A stretch of 63,381 nt of DNA from Pelagimonas sp. (GTDB lineage: Bacteria; Pseudomonadota; Alphaproteobacteria; Rhodobacterales; Rhodobacteraceae): assembly GCA_025210265.1 (NCBI GenBank), contig JAOASD010000037.1, positions 1 through 63,381 of the forward strand, given 5' to 3'. Made by a program: the position numbers and the translations under genes. Positions 16,326 to 25,590 of the stretch are shown in pieces. Within the stretch, counting starts at the first letter, position 1. Each line of letters begins with the position of its first letter. Below the pieces are notes generated by a model. It saw only the letters and a list, made by a program, of their open reading frames with translations. It did not search any database and was not told the origin of the DNA.

Positions 16326-17069
16326 TCAGAGGCTGGTGAGGATCTCGGAAATCGCGGCCTCGATATGGGCGAGATTCGCAGGTTCCGAAAACCGGTGATC
16401 GGTGTGGCGCACAAGGGTCAGGCGCACATCTGCCCCGTCAATGTGATCCAGCAAGCGCAGGGCGGTGTCGCGGCTGACAGCTTCGTCCTCCGTGCCTTGC
16501 AGCAGGCGCACAGGCCAGGGCATGGGCAGCGGTTTGCGCAGCACGAGGTTCTCGCGCCCATCCTCGATCAGTTTGCGGGTGATGATATAGGGATCTTCGT
16601 AGTCCGAGGGCAGCTCGACCTGGCCTTCGCGCATGACTTCGGCCTGTTGTTCGGGAGTGAGGCCGGGCCAGAAGCCATCCTCGGTGAAATCAGGGGCGGC
16701 GGCGATGCCGACAAACCCGGCAACATCCAGACGCTGAGACAGGATGCAGCTGATCCAGCCGCCCATAGAGCTGCCGACCAGCAGCACGGGGCCGTCAGTG
16801 ACCGCGCGGATCACTGCCTCCGCATCTGCGGCCCAGTCGCCAATGCAGCCCTCCTCAAAAACCCCGCCAGAGACCCCATGCCCGGCATAATCCAGCCGCA
16901 GAAAGGCGCGGCCCTGCGCGCGGGCCCAGGCCTCAAGATGCACGGCTTTGGTGCCCTCCATGTCAGAGCGATAGCCCGACAGGAACACAATACAGGGGCC
17001 GTTGCCGGGCGTGTGGACATAGGCCAGTGTGTCGCCGCGCGGGCCGGTGATATGCGCGATATCCGTCAT
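16326..17069 (-). CDS. Alpha/beta hydrolase, ABHD10-like serine esterase
   Basis: 247 aa. Nucleophile elbow LLVGSSMGGWISCIL, preceding FLRLDYAGHGVSGGVF, acid in LLQGTEDEAVS, histidine in LVRHTDHRFSEPANL. The arrangement resembles ABHD10/palmitoyl-thioesterase-type hydrolases found beside the histidine-phosphatase in many Alphaproteobacteria. It heads a six-gene run (17069 down to 12738). An AT-rich region at 17070-17100 may hold its promoter. Confidence 0.8.
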   Translation of the reverse strand: MTDIAHITGPRGDTLAYVHTPGNGPCIVFLSGYRSDMEGTKAVHLEAWARAQGRAFLRLDYAGHGVSGGVFEEGCIGDWAADAEAVIRAVTDGPVLLVGSSMGGWISCILSQRLDVAGFVGIAAAPDFTEDGFWPGLTPEQQAEVMREGQVELPSDYEDPYIITRKLIEDGRENLVLRKPLPMPWPVRLLQGTEDEAVSRDTALRLLDHIDGADVRLTLVRHTDHRFSEPANLAHIEAAISEILTSL

Positions 17070-17150
17070 GGAAACCTCGGAAGTCTAACGTTGTTTGCGC
17101 GTAGCATAGCGGGCAGCGGCCAAAGCCCAAGGGCAGAGTGGCGCGGTGGC

Positions 17151-17195
17151 CAAATCTTTCGCAGAAAGATTTGCAAATTCCTTTGAAAGGAATTT
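17151..17195. repeat. Pair of AT-rich intergenic hairpins
   Basis: CAAATCTTTC-GCA-GAAAGATTTG at 17151-17173 is a perfect 10-bp stem; AAATTCCTTT-G-AAAGGAATTT at 17175-17195 is a second. They lie between the start of the hydrolase operon and the stop of the tag-like gene (stop at 17205), and could form a terminator for the latter. Confidence 0.65.
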
Positions 17196-17204
17196 ACCCC
17201 TGTC

Positions 17205-17876
17205 TCAGCCGTCTGCGCTATAGGCCAGCACGCGGGAAATCGTGGTCAGGTTTTCGCCGCTCTCTTCTTTCCATTGGTTGAACGCCGCCTGCACCGCCGC
17301 CCAGGCCTTTTTTGAGGTCGGTGCCTTGTCCACGACCCCTTCGGCCACCAGCCGCGCCACCACGGACGCCGACATGATATAGCTTTCCTTGCCCATATAG
17401 CGCAGCAGATACGACCCGGTGCCGCCGCCCAGCCGCGCCCCATCTTTCTTCAACCAGGTCAGCAGACCTGCGAAATCGTCCTCCGGCCAATCCCCGACCC
17501 TGCGCCCGAATGAGCCATGTTCCCCCGCGACCTGCAGGATCCACAGGGCGTTTTCCTGAATTGCGCGCACCTTGGGCGGGCTGCGCACGATGCGCGTGTC
17601 CTCGATCAGGTCGTAGAACCAATCCTCGGACATATGCGCGACGCGGGCCACGTCGAACCCGTAAAACGCCGCTTCGATATCGGGCCATTTGTTCTCGATG
17701 ACTTTCCAGCTGATCCCGGCCTGAAAAATCCCCCGCGCCATCATCGCCAGCCAGCGATCATCAGGGATCGCCGCCAGTTGATCGGCGCTTTTGACCTCCA
17801 TCAGATCGGCCATCACCGCATCGACACTGCCTTTGCGCGCCACTGCAATTTCCAGAATTTCCTCATATGTGCGCAT
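17205..17876 (-). CDS. tag: DNA-3-methyladenine glycosylase I (Tag) family protein
   Basis: 223 aa from ATG 17876 with a GGAGGGTATC RBS. The Tag fold is clear: RWLAMMARGIFQAGISWKVI (active-site helix), WPDIEAAFYGFDVARVAHMS, RIVRSPPKVRAIQENA, and GKESYIMSASVVARLVAEGV. It excises 3-methyladenine from alkylated DNA. The N-terminal CxW and the C-terminal HxxxC of the E. coli zinc-snap are not visible, so this is a divergent zinc-free branch. It is divergent from thrS. Confidence 0.8.
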   Translation of the reverse strand: MRTYEEILEIAVARKGSVDAVMADLMEVKSADQLAAIPDDRWLAMMARGIFQAGISWKVIENKWPDIEAAFYGFDVARVAHMSEDWFYDLIEDTRIVRSPPKVRAIQENALWILQVAGEHGSFGRRVGDWPEDDFAGLLTWLKKDGARLGGGTGSYLLRYMGKESYIMSASVVARLVAEGVVDKAPTSKKAWAAVQAAFNQWKEESGENLTTISRVLAYSADG

Positions 17877-17967
17877 GATACCCTCCTGAAACCTGGGCAC
17901 AGCTAAACATGTTCCGTGCTGCTTGGGCACCACCCTTTTGCGCCTTTTGCAGATGCAGCACGGGCGC

Positions 17968-17996
17968 TTGACAAATTGCCCGCACCGCGCGCAAAA
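17968..17996 (+). promoter_or_regulatory. Candidate thrS promoter
   Basis: TTGACA at 17968-17973 is a perfect -35; the region 17 bases further (GCAAAA) is a weak -10. It lies about 90 bases upstream of ATG 18062. I see no T-box or leader peptide. Confidence 0.4.
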
Positions 17997-18061
17997 CGCC
18001 CCTTACGACATAACCCGCAACCGGGCGTTCCGTGGGCGCCAAACTGACGAGGAGAGCCGAT

Positions 18062-20011
18062 ATGGCCCAAATCTCTCTCACCCTTCCCGATGGCAATGCA
18101 CGTTCCTACGAGGCCGGTATCACCGCCGCCGAGGTCGCTGCCGATATTTCCAAAACGCTGGGCAAAAAAGCCATTTCCGCGACCGTGAACGGCGCGCATT
18201 TCGATCTGCAATGGCCGATCGACGCGGATGCAGATATCGCCATCCACACTCTGCAGGACGAAGATCAGGCGCTGGAACTGATCCGTCACGATCTGGCCCA
18301 TATCATGGCCCGCGCTGTGCAAGAACTGTGGCCCGATGTCAAAGTCACCATCGGCCCGGTGATCGACAATGGCTGGTATTACGATTTCGACCGCGCCGAG
18401 CCCTTCACCCCCGAAGATCTGGGCGCCATCGAAAAGAAGATGCGCGAGATCATCAACAAGCGCGACGCCGTGCGCACCGAGGTCTGGGACCGCGATGTGG
18501 CCGTCAAATATTACGAAGAGCGCGGCGAGCACTATAAGGTCGAGCTGATCGACAGCATCCCCGGCAATGAACCGCTGCGCATGTATTGGCATGGCGACTG
18601 GCAGGATCTGTGCCGCGGGCCGCATCTTCAGCACACCGGGCAGGTGCCCGGCGACGCGTTCAAACTGATGAGCGTGGCAGGGGCCTATTGGCGGGGCGAC
18701 AGCAACCGCGCCATGCTGCAACGCATCTACGGCGTGGCCTTCCGCAACAAAGAAGACCTGCGCAAATACCTGAACATGCTGGAAGAGGCCGCCAAGCGCG
18801 ACCACCGCAAGCTGGGCCGCGAAATGAACCTATATCACATGCAGGAAGAGGCCCCCGGTCAGGTGTTCTGGCATCCCAATGGCTGGAAGATCTACACCCT
18901 ACTGCAGGACTACATGCGCCGGATGCAGGAGCGCGACGGCTATGTCGAGGTCAACACCCCGCAGGTCGTGGACCGCAAGCTGTGGGAGGCCTCGGGCCAC
19001 TGGGACAAATACCAGGAAAACATGTTCATCGTCGAAGTGGACGAAGAGCACGCCCGTGAAAAGGCGATCAACGCGCTGAAGCCGATGAACTGCCCCTGCC
19101 ACGTGCAGGTGTTCAATCAGGGCCTGAAATCCTATCGCGACCTGCCGCTGCGCATGGCCGAATTCGGATCCTGCGCGCGCTATGAACCGTCCGGCGCGCT
19201 GCATGGCATCATGCGGGTGCGCGGCTTTACCCAGGATGACGGCCATATCTTCTGCGCCGAGGATCAGATCGAATCTGAGACCGCAAAATTCATCGCCTTC
19301 CTCTCAAAGGTCTATGCGGATCTGGGATTCCATGACTGGACCATCAAACTGTCCACCCGCCCCGAAAAGCGGATCGGCAGCGATGAAAGCTGGGATCTGG
19401 TGGAAAAGGCCCTGGGCGATGCCTGTAAGGCCGCTGGCTACGACTATGAAATCCTCGAAGGCGAAGGCGCGTTTTACGGGCCCAAGCTGGAATTCACCCT
19501 GACCGACGCGATTGGCCGGAACTGGCAGTGCGGCACGCTGCAGGTGGACCCGAACCTGCCGGAACGTCTGGACGCGACCTTTATCGGTCAGGATGGCGCC
19601 AAGCACCGCCCCTTTATGCTGCACCGCGCGACGCTGGGATCGTTTGAACGCTTTATCGGCATCCTGATCGAAGAACATGCGGGCAAGCTGCCCTTCTGGC
19701 TGGCTCCGCGTCAGGTCGTTGTGGCCTCGATCACATCGGATGCGGATGCGTATGTGGCCGAAGTGGTGGACACGCTGAAAGCCGCCGGGGTGCGGGCCGA
19801 AGCCGATATCCGCAACGAAAAGATCAACTACAAGGTCCGCGAACATTCGCTGGGCAAGGTGCCGGTGATCCTGGCCGTGGGCCATCGCGAAGTCGAAGAG
19901 CGCACCGTGTCGGTCCGTCGCCTTGGCGACAAACGCACCAGTGTCGAGACGCTGGATGCCATCACCCAGACCCTGTCGGCCGAGGCAACCCCACCGGATC
20001 TGGCGCGCTAA
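18062..20011 (+). CDS. thrS: Threonine--tRNA ligase
   Basis: 649 aa, the normal length. Residues 1-60 form the TGS domain ([20 protein letters not shown]), then the SAD editing domain with [18 protein letters not shown], then the class II catalytic core with motif 1 around [20 protein letters not shown], the zinc Cys in [11 protein letters not shown], motif 2 [19 protein letters not shown], motif 3 near [19 protein letters not shown], and the C-terminal anticodon domain. It charges tRNA(Thr). GAGGAGAG precedes ATG 18062; the frame is open to 18032. Confidence 0.98.
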   Translation: MAQISLTLPDGNARSYEAGITAAEVAADISKTLGKKAISATVNGAHFDLQWPIDADADIAIHTLQDEDQALELIRHDLAHIMARAVQELWPDVKVTIGPVIDNGWYYDFDRAEPFTPEDLGAIEKKMREIINKRDAVRTEVWDRDVAVKYYEERGEHYKVELIDSIPGNEPLRMYWHGDWQDLCRGPHLQHTGQVPGDAFKLMSVAGAYWRGDSNRAMLQRIYGVAFRNKEDLRKYLNMLEEAAKRDHRKLGREMNLYHMQEEAPGQVFWHPNGWKIYTLLQDYMRRMQERDGYVEVNTPQVVDRKLWEASGHWDKYQENMFIVEVDEEHAREKAINALKPMNCPCHVQVFNQGLKSYRDLPLRMAEFGSCARYEPSGALHGIMRVRGFTQDDGHIFCAEDQIESETAKFIAFLSKVYADLGFHDWTIKLSTRPEKRIGSDESWDLVEKALGDACKAAGYDYEILEGEGAFYGPKLEFTLTDAIGRNWQCGTLQVDPNLPERLDATFIGQDGAKHRPFMLHRATLGSFERFIGILIEEHAGKLPFWLAPRQVVVASITSDADAYVAEVVDTLKAAGVRAEADIRNEKINYKVREHSLGKVPVILAVGHREVEERTVSVRRLGDKRTSVETLDAITQTLSAEATPPDLAR

Positions 20012-20035
20012 GCGCATCACCATATGCCGCCAACA

Positions 20036-20072
20036 TCAGGCCGGGACGCATATCAGCGCCCGGCCTTTTTCA
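20036..20072 (+). terminator. thrS terminator
   Basis: AGGCCGGGACGC and GCGCCCGGCCT arms around ATATCA, followed by TTTTT, 25 bases after the stop. Confidence 0.85.
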
Positions 20073-20484
20073 TGTCCACCTTCGGGCCGGCTCTGGCTAG
20101 GCCACGAATTTCCCATCTGTCTATGCAGGCAGTAGCAGCCCCACGCCTTGTCCCCGCTGCAAAGCCGCTTTGCGCCCGTCACATTGCTGACAGGGCTGTG
20201 AGCAGGGCAATTTGCGCCGCGTGAGGATTGTAACATTTGCCGGTTTTACAGCAGACTCGCGCAGGACAAATGTTTCGCTCCAGCGCGCAAACCCAAATAA
20301 ATAAAGGGGTTGCGAGGGGGGCGTATCTCACACAGGCCCCACGATCCCTGACAGGCCCGTGATGCACGGGCCCGTGAATAGAATCTTCAGACATCTCAGG
20401 GCAAATTCAAAGGGCACCAAGGCACAACGCCAAGGCGCACAGAGTTTCTACAGTTTCTACATCGCTCATGTGAAAGGAAGTACG
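20073..20484. other. 412-base non-coding stretch before the bufferin operon
   Basis: Gap between the thrS terminator and bufA. No credible ORF; the frame starting at 20359 runs into bufA but has no RBS before 20485. A GTAAC at 20230-20234 and the G-rich segment TTGCGAGGGGGGCGTATCTC near 20305 are candidates for an ECF-sigma promoter, but I cannot fix one. In Caulobacter such operons are driven by an ECF factor. Confidence 0.4.
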
Positions 20485-20787
20485 ATGTCCAAGACCCTCA
20501 AGACCGCAGCCCTGGTGGGCGCAGTTGCAGCATCCTTCGCCGCCACCACCGGTGTTTCGGCCATGGAAAAGGAAAAGTGCTTTGGCGTGTCGCTGGCAGG
20601 CCAGAATGACTGCGCCGCCGGCCCCGGCACCACCTGCGCAGGCACCTCGACTGTTGACTATCAGGGCAACGCCTGGACCCTGGTTGACGCCGGCACCTGC
20701 GCCGACATCGAGCTGCCCGCAATGGCAGACGGCAGCGCACGCATGGGCTCGCTCGAAGAGCTGAAGCGCGACCTGCCCGCGTCCTGA
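20485..20787 (+). CDS. bufA: Bufferin-type DUF2282 precursor peptide (copper-binding RiPP)
   Basis: 100 aa: Sec signal peptide ([20 protein letters not shown]) followed by the DUF2282 core with four cysteines at residues 32, 43, 51 and 72 in the contexts [33 protein letters not shown] and DAGTC. In characterised bufferins some of these Cys become thiooxazoles by the MNIO partner, and the periplasmic product chelates copper. The C-terminal [20 protein letters not shown] may guide enzyme binding. The longer frame from 20359 has no RBS; AAAGGAAGTACG precedes ATG 20485. It is followed by bufB, bufC and a DoxX gene. Confidence 0.9.
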   Translation: MSKTLKTAALVGAVAASFAATTGVSAMEKEKCFGVSLAGQNDCAAGPGTTCAGTSTVDYQGNAWTLVDAGTCADIELPAMADGSARMGSLEELKRDLPAS

Positions 20788-20863
20788 TCGCCTGACGATC
20801 CCCATTCAGGAGGGCGTGTTCTGCGCCCTCCTTTCCCGCATCCAACACCGAGGCATCCGTTTC

Positions 20864-21724
20864 ATGTCACAGACATCCCGTTCCCTGCCCCCCCTGCCCG
20901 GTGTCGGCTATAAACAACAGCATTACCGCGACATTATTTCTGACGCCGCCCCGGTGGGCTGGCTCGAAATTCACGCGGAAAACTATATGGGGGATGGTGG
21001 CCGCCCGCTGGCGCAGCTGCGTGCCCTGTCTGAAAAATTCCCGATTTCTGTCCATGGTGTTGGCCTGTCCATTGGCGGGCCGGAACGTCTGGATCCCGAT
21101 CACCTGGCCCGGCTGAAACATCTGGTCGGCTGGCTGAACCCCGCCAGTTTCAGCGAACACCTGGCCTGGTCGACCCATGACATGGGCTTTATGAACGACC
21201 TGCTGCCGCTGCCCTACACGGATGACACGCTGACCCGCGTGTGCAATCACGTGGATCAGCTGCAAGAGGCGATCGGCCGCCCTATGCTGCTGGAAAACCC
21301 GTCCAGCTACCTCGCCTTTGAGGAAAGCACCTGGGAAGAACCCGAATTTCTGCGTCAGGTGGCCAAGCGCACAGGCTGCGGCCTGCTTCTGGATGTGAAC
21401 AACGTCTTTGTCTCGGCCACCAATCTTGGATTTTCGCCGCAGGCCTATATCGATGCCTTCCCCCTGAACAAAGTGGGCGAAATCCATCTGGGCGGCCATG
21501 ATGAGGACCACGATGATCACGGTGCCCCGCTGCTGATTGACAGCCATGGGCGCGAAGTGGCCGACCCGGTCTGGGCCTTGCTGGATTATGTGCTGGAGCG
21601 GTCCGGCCCGCTGCCCCTGCTGATCGAGTGGGACAATGATGTACCAGACTGGCCTATTCTGCGGGACGAAGCACAGCGCGCTGCCGCAGCCCTGCGCAAA
21701 ACCGCACCTGGGGTGGCCGCATGA
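20864..21724 (+). CDS. bufB: MNIO (DUF692) maturase of the bufferin operon
   Basis: 286 aa from ATG 20864. MNIO/DUF692 proteins are TIM-barrel multi-iron oxidases that install oxazolone or thiooxazole groups on Cys. Expected metal-ligand and core segments are seen: [89 protein letters not shown] and [11 protein letters not shown]. Its TGA overlaps the ATG of bufC (ATGA at 21721), indicating coupled translation. Confidence 0.92.
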   Translation: MSQTSRSLPPLPGVGYKQQHYRDIISDAAPVGWLEIHAENYMGDGGRPLAQLRALSEKFPISVHGVGLSIGGPERLDPDHLARLKHLVGWLNPASFSEHLAWSTHDMGFMNDLLPLPYTDDTLTRVCNHVDQLQEAIGRPMLLENPSSYLAFEESTWEEPEFLRQVAKRTGCGLLLDVNNVFVSATNLGFSPQAYIDAFPLNKVGEIHLGGHDEDHDDHGAPLLIDSHGREVADPVWALLDYVLERSGPLPLLIEWDNDVPDWPILRDEAQRAAAALRKTAPGVAA

Positions 21725-22551
21725 TCACCATGACCCACGAAGACCAGATCGCGGCGTTGGACACCGCGCCGCAGATCCCTGACGCCAAACCCTGCGAACA
21801 GGGCGCGCCAAGCGCAAGCGCAACGGAAAACGCCTTTCGCGCCGGTCTTTTGGATGCAGGTCTGCCTGTGCCTGACGGGCTGATTGATGGCCAGGGGCGC
21901 GGCGCGGGGCGGCGCTATGCAGTCTATCGCAACAATATCGCCGTGTCGCTGCGCGAGGCGCTGGAAACCGGCTTTCCCGCAGTCAAGAAATTGATTGGAG
22001 AGGAAAATTTCGCCCGTGCCGCGGCGCTTTACCTGCGGTCTGAACCGCCCTCTTCGCCCCTGATGATGCATTACGGCGCGGGCTTTCCCGCCTTTCTTGC
22101 CGGGTTGGAACCGCTGGCGCATATCGGATACCTTGCCGATGTCGCAAGGCTAGAGCTGGCCTTGCGCGAAAGCTATCACGCGGCGGATGCGCCCGCCTTT
22201 GACCCCGCGCGCCTGCAGGGGCTGGAGGATGAGGCGCTGGAACAGGCCCGGTTTGTACTGGCCCCTTCGGTGCGTCTGATCCGGTCGAACTGGCCGCTGG
22301 CACAGATCTATCGCTACACAATGATGGCGGATCAGCCCAAACCTCAGGCCGTGGCCCAAGATGTGCTGATCACCCGCCCCGATTTTGACCCAACGCCCCA
22401 GGCTTTGCCCCCAGGCGGCGGCGCTTTTGTTGCTGCGCTGCTGGACAACGCCCGCTTTGGTGCGGCGCTGGAGGCGGCGGGCGAAGGGTTTGACCTGGCG
22501 GCGATGCTTGGCCTGCTATTGCAGAGCGGCGCGCTGACCGACGTGATATGA
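21721..22551 (+). CDS. bufC: DUF2063 putative DNA-binding-like partner protein of the bufferin maturase
   Basis: 276 aa. DUF2063 proteins are the standard partners of DUF692 enzymes, thought to present the precursor rather than bind DNA. The family core is seen in [34 protein letters not shown], with [12 protein letters not shown] and [18 protein letters not shown]. The first 55 residues are unusual in being poor in family features. Overlaps bufB by four bases. Confidence 0.9.
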   Translation: MITMTHEDQIAALDTAPQIPDAKPCEQGAPSASATENAFRAGLLDAGLPVPDGLIDGQGRGAGRRYAVYRNNIAVSLREALETGFPAVKKLIGEENFARAAALYLRSEPPSSPLMMHYGAGFPAFLAGLEPLAHIGYLADVARLELALRESYHAADAPAFDPARLQGLEDEALEQARFVLAPSVRLIRSNWPLAQIYRYTMMADQPKPQAVAQDVLITRPDFDPTPQALPPGGGAFVAALLDNARFGAALEAAGEGFDLAAMLGLLLQSGALTDVI

Positions 22552-22570
22552 GAGACAAAGGAATCCTGCC

Positions 22571-23137
22571 ATGAACCGGCTGATCTCACTGCATAATTCG
22601 ATTTTCTCCAGTATTGGCCGCCTGGGTGATGGGCTGCTGCCCATGTTGGGCCGCCTGCTGTTTGCCGCGACCCTGCTGGGGTATTACTGGAATTCAGCCG
22701 GCACAAAGGTCTGGGACCGAAAGGGCGAAGAAGGGATCTTTGATTTCTTCACCCTGGAAAGCGGTGTCTATGCGCAGATGTTCCCCAAACAATTCGAAGC
22801 CGCCGGGTATAATGAGGCAAATCTGGGCTTTCTCTACGACCTGATCGCCTTTGCTGGCACCTATGCAGAATTTCTTTTGCCCCTGCTGATCGTGATCGGG
22901 CTGTTCACCCGGCTGGCCGCGCTGGGCATGATCGGCTTTGTTGTCGTGCAGACCTTTGTTGATGTGACCGGCCATGGCGGCGAACTGGGGATGCTGTTCG
23001 ACAAAAGATACGAACTGATCGACGAACGGGCGCTGTGGATCTTTGGCCTGAGCGTGCTGGTGATCAAAGGGGCCGGGCTGATCTCGGTCGATCGCATCCT
23101 GGGCCTGGATCCTAAACCGGACCTGATCGAGGCATAA
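22571..23137 (+). CDS. DoxX-family membrane protein of the bufferin operon
   Basis: 188 aa with about four membrane helices (LLPMLGRLLFAATLLGYYW; YAEFLLPLLIVIGLFTRLAA; ALGMIGFVVVQTFVDVTGHGG; LWIFGLSVLVIKGAGLISVD). DoxX proteins close most bufferin operons and are proposed to act in quinone or copper handling at the inner membrane. 19-base gap from bufC; strong terminator follows. Confidence 0.88.
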   Translation: MNRLISLHNSIFSSIGRLGDGLLPMLGRLLFAATLLGYYWNSAGTKVWDRKGEEGIFDFFTLESGVYAQMFPKQFEAAGYNEANLGFLYDLIAFAGTYAEFLLPLLIVIGLFTRLAALGMIGFVVVQTFVDVTGHGGELGMLFDKRYELIDERALWIFGLSVLVIKGAGLISVDRILGLDPKPDLIEA

Positions 23138-23156
23138 GCGTTTCGTAACGAGTACC

Positions 23157-23183
23157 AAAAGGGGGCCCCTCGCCCCCTTTTTC
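23157..23183 (+). terminator. Bufferin operon terminator
   Basis: AAAAGGGGG and CCCCCTTTTT arms around CCCCTCG. It lies 20 bases beyond the DoxX stop and also faces the ArsC-like gene end. Confidence 0.85.
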
Positions 23184-23191
23184 CAATATTT

Positions 23192-23506
23192 CTAAAGGCC
23201 CAGCGCCGTTTGCGCGGCCTTGTCCCAGCCCAGAACCATCCGGTCCCCTTCGACAACCAATGGGCGTTTCATCAGGGTCGGGTGCTCGGCCAGCAGGTCC
23301 AACGGCGGGCGGCCCCTCTGCGTTTCATCCAGCCCACGCCAGGTCGTTGACCGCGTGTTGAGCAGACGGTCCCCAAAGGTTGCCCATGCCGCCTGCAACA
23401 CATCCGCCGGCACCCCGGCATCGCGCACATCCACAAACTCTGCGGCACTCAGCGCCTTGCGCGCTTTGCGGCATGTGTCACATGTTTTAAGACCGTAAAG
23501 GATCAT
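23192..23506 (-). CDS. ArsC/Spx/MgsR-family thioredoxin-fold protein
   Basis: 104 aa. The first residues MILYGLKTCDTCRKARKALS carry the CxxC of the family, followed by the characteristic STTWRGLDE and LMKRPLVVEGDRMVLGWD (with conserved basic residue of RP/LV). Members are arsenate reductases or Spx-type regulators; without other ars genes at this locus, the reductase role is not secure. RBS AGGAAG. It converges on the bufferin operon. Confidence 0.85.
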   Translation of the reverse strand: MILYGLKTCDTCRKARKALSAAEFVDVRDAGVPADVLQAAWATFGDRLLNTRSTTWRGLDETQRGRPPLDLLAEHPTLMKRPLVVEGDRMVLGWDKAAQTALGL

Positions 23507-23759
23507 TCAAACGCTTCCTTTCATTCGTTTGGCATCATTTATGGAGGCAAATACGCTTTTTCCAACCGGTTTTGCTTGCTTTTTACAAAACCTGTGCAAA
23601 CCTCATGGCGTGACTTTCGACGTTCAGACCCGGAACCTGGCACGGCCTGGCCCATTTTGGCCTTACTCCAGCCGCCCTGTTCTTTCCTGAAACAAGAATG
23701 TGACGGCGATCTGCAGAAGGCAGGTTGTGAATACTGACTGGGAAAGGAGCACGGAAAAC

Positions 23760-23966
23760 ATGCCGACCGGCACCGTGAAATGGTTCAACACCACCAAAGG
23801 TTACGGATTCATTGCCCCCGACGATGGGGGCAAGGACATCTTTGTTCATATTTCTGCCGTTGAACGCTCGGGCATGACCGGGCTCGCGGACAACCAAAAG
23901 GTCAGCTACGAGCTGCGCGATGGCCGGGACGGTCGTCAGATGGCATCTGATCTGCAGGCGCTATAA
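23760..23966 (+). CDS. cspA: Cold-shock-domain protein
   Basis: 68 aa. RNP1-type motif GYGFIAPDDG and RNP2-type DIFVHISAVE are both intact, inside the five-strand cold-shock beta barrel beginning MPTGTVKWFNTTKGY. It binds single-stranded RNA. GGAGCACGGAAAAC lies before the ATG. The stretch from 23507 to 23759 has no other gene and would form a 5' leader or promoter; I see the motif TGGCATCATTTATGG near 23530 but no known element. Confidence 0.93.
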   Translation: MPTGTVKWFNTTKGYGFIAPDDGGKDIFVHISAVERSGMTGLADNQKVSYELRDGRDGRQMASDLQAL

Positions 23967-23990
23967 ACCGCGCACTGAACGACATGTGAC

Positions 23991-24012
23991 CGGGCCGCCA
24001 CGCGGCCCGTTT
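23991..24012 (+). terminator. Terminator of the cold-shock gene
   Basis: CGGGCCGC (23991-23998) with GCGGCCCG (24002-24009), loop CAC, then TTT. Confidence 0.7.
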
Positions 24013-24023
24013 CGCTGCCGACG

Positions 24024-24122
24024 GTTTACGGGGCACAGCCCGTTTACCCGAGAACCCCAGCGCGTCTTCACACAGGTTAAACTCTGGCCGTTTCGCGTTA
24101 AGAAATACTCTGTTTACGGGGC
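24024..24122. repeat. Direct repeat of GTTTACGGGGC in a gene-free region
   Basis: GTTTACGGGGC occurs at 24024-24034 and at 24112-24122, in the same orientation. The 300-base gap between the cold-shock gene and the 24274 gene shows nothing else I can name. Function unknown; could be chance. Confidence 0.35.
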
Positions 24123-24273
24123 CCATTCCCCCTATTTTTGGGCGTTTCGGGCCTGATTTCGGCCAAACCTTTACAATCCGTCATAGTTTGAACAGCCGTT
24201 CCGATTTGTTCTGGTGTAACCTGTCGTTAACGGACGGGACCCTTCCCGCCCCTTCAAACGACAAGAGGCCCGC

Positions 24274-24594
24274 ATGTCCCGTGACAGCTCTATCGCCGTA
24301 GCCGTTGTTTTTGGCGGATTTTCCCTGGTTGCCGCAGTGGCGGGCTTCGCATTGCTGCGCGGCCATTCTGCCGATGCCGCCCCTGCAGACACCGCCTACA
24401 CCCCCACGCGCGGGGCCATGACCGTCGAAGCCGGCGAGGCCTACTGCAAAGGCGCACTGCGCGGGGTCGATTGCGGATGTTTCGCGCGCAAGGCGTCGCA
24501 GTTCAATCTGGACACCTCGAAACGGGCCATGGGCTACAGCTATGCCGACCCCTGGGAACTGGCCCGCGAACAGGCGGTGCAAGGATGCAGTTGA
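24274..24594 (+). CDS. Small anchored secreted protein of unknown function
   Basis: 106 aa. Residues 8-28 form one membrane/signal-anchor segment (AVAVVFGGFSLVAAVAGFAL). The remainder has four cysteines: YCKGALRG, VDCGCFA and VQGCS, with two close together. I do not recognise a family beyond recurring Rhodobacteraceae hypothetical proteins. ATG 24274 follows an AAGAGGCCC region. It converges on metR with one base between the stops. Confidence 0.7.
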   Translation: MSRDSSIAVAVVFGGFSLVAAVAGFALLRGHSADAAPADTAYTPTRGAMTVEAGEAYCKGALRGVDCGCFARKASQFNLDTSKRAMGYSYADPWELAREQAVQGCS

Positions 24595-24595
24595 C

Positions 24596-25501
24596 CTATT
24601 GGGTCTGAAGACGGCGGGCTTCCTGCCCGGCCAGCGCGATCAGACGCTGCATATAGGGTTTGTCCAGATCTTCGGTGCGGGTCGCGGCGTATAGCCGACG
24701 GGTCACGCCCTGTTCGGTCAGCGGTCGGGTGATGTAATCCGACGAATATTTCACCTCGCGCACCACCCAGTCTGGCAGCACCGCAACCCCCCGGTTCGAC
24801 GCCACCAGCAACAGGATCACGGCGGTCAATTCCACCTGGCGCACGCTCGCCGGTTCGACCTTGGCCGGGGTCAGCAACTGGCTGAAAATGTCCAGCCTTG
24901 CACGTTCAACCGGATAGGTGATCAGGGTCTGACCACGAAAATCCTCGGCCTCGATATAGGGTTTCTGGGCCAGCGGATGGGACGATGCCGCAACAAAAAC
25001 AGGGCTGTAGTCAAACAGCGGGGTAAAGGTCACGCCCGGCAGATCCTCGGGATCGGAGGACACGACCAGATCGACCTCTTCTTTCATCAGCGCGGGCAAG
25101 GCGCCAAAGGCCAGACCGGGGCGAATGTCCACATCCACATCGGGAAAGGCCTTGCGAAAGGTTTCCAGAACCGGGAACAGCCATTCGAAACAGGCATGGC
25201 ATTCGATCGCAATATGCAGCCGCCCGCTTTTGCCATCCCGCAGCCCGGCGAACTCCTCTTGCAATGCCTCGACCTGGGGCAAAACCTGTTCCGCCAGCCG
25301 CAACAGACGCAACCCCGCCGCCGACAGGCGCATCGGTTTTGACCGCCGCACAAACAGCTCGACCCCGGCCTGATCCTCCAACCCTTTGATCTGATGGCTC
25401 AGCGCGGATTGGGTGATGTGCAGTTGATCGGCCGCGCGCGCCAGCCCGCCACAATCGTGAATGGCCTTGATCGTGCGCAGGTGTCGAAACTCGATATGCA
25501 T
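24596..25501 (-). CDS. metR: MetR-like LysR regulator of methionine biosynthesis
   Basis: 301 aa. LysR N-terminus (FRHLRTIKAIHDCGGLARAA, TQSALSHQIKGLEDQAGV) with a homocysteine-sensing type effector domain. Identification as MetR rests on overall pattern (HIEFRHLRTIKAI, SDPEDLPGVTFTPLFDY) and divergent position next to metF, whose control by MetR is known in other bacteria. Inverted repeats in the 90-base gap are plausible operators. Homocysteine would be the coactivator. Confidence 0.85.
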   Translation of the reverse strand: MHIEFRHLRTIKAIHDCGGLARAADQLHITQSALSHQIKGLEDQAGVELFVRRSKPMRLSAAGLRLLRLAEQVLPQVEALQEEFAGLRDGKSGRLHIAIECHACFEWLFPVLETFRKAFPDVDVDIRPGLAFGALPALMKEEVDLVVSSDPEDLPGVTFTPLFDYSPVFVAASSHPLAQKPYIEAEDFRGQTLITYPVERARLDIFSQLLTPAKVEPASVRQVELTAVILLLVASNRGVAVLPDWVVREVKYSSDYITRPLTEQGVTRRLYAATRTEDLDKPYMQRLIALAGQEARRLQTQ

Positions 25502-25520
25502 ATGAAGCTCATGTTAGTGA

Positions 25521-25560
25521 TGAGATTTATGAGTTTGTCTCACAAAGCGCGATATGAGAC
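25521..25560. promoter_or_regulatory. Candidate MetR operators between metR and metF
   Basis: TGAGA (25521-25525), TCTCA (25538-25542, within GTCTCA 25537-25542) and TGAGAC (25555-25560) form two overlapping inverted repeats, each with a 12-base spacer. This spacing fits the T-N11-A style of LysR operators. The region also holds ATGAG repeats. Experimental binding has not been shown here. Confidence 0.45.
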
Positions 25561-25590
25561 AAGGGCGCCACAGCACGAATGAGGTATGTG

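Noticed and set aside
20230-20330. ECF-sigma promoter for the bufferin operon
   Set aside because: GTAAC and nearby blocks are suggestive, but no clear -35/-10 pair with correct spacing can be fixed by eye; left only as a note in the gap entry.
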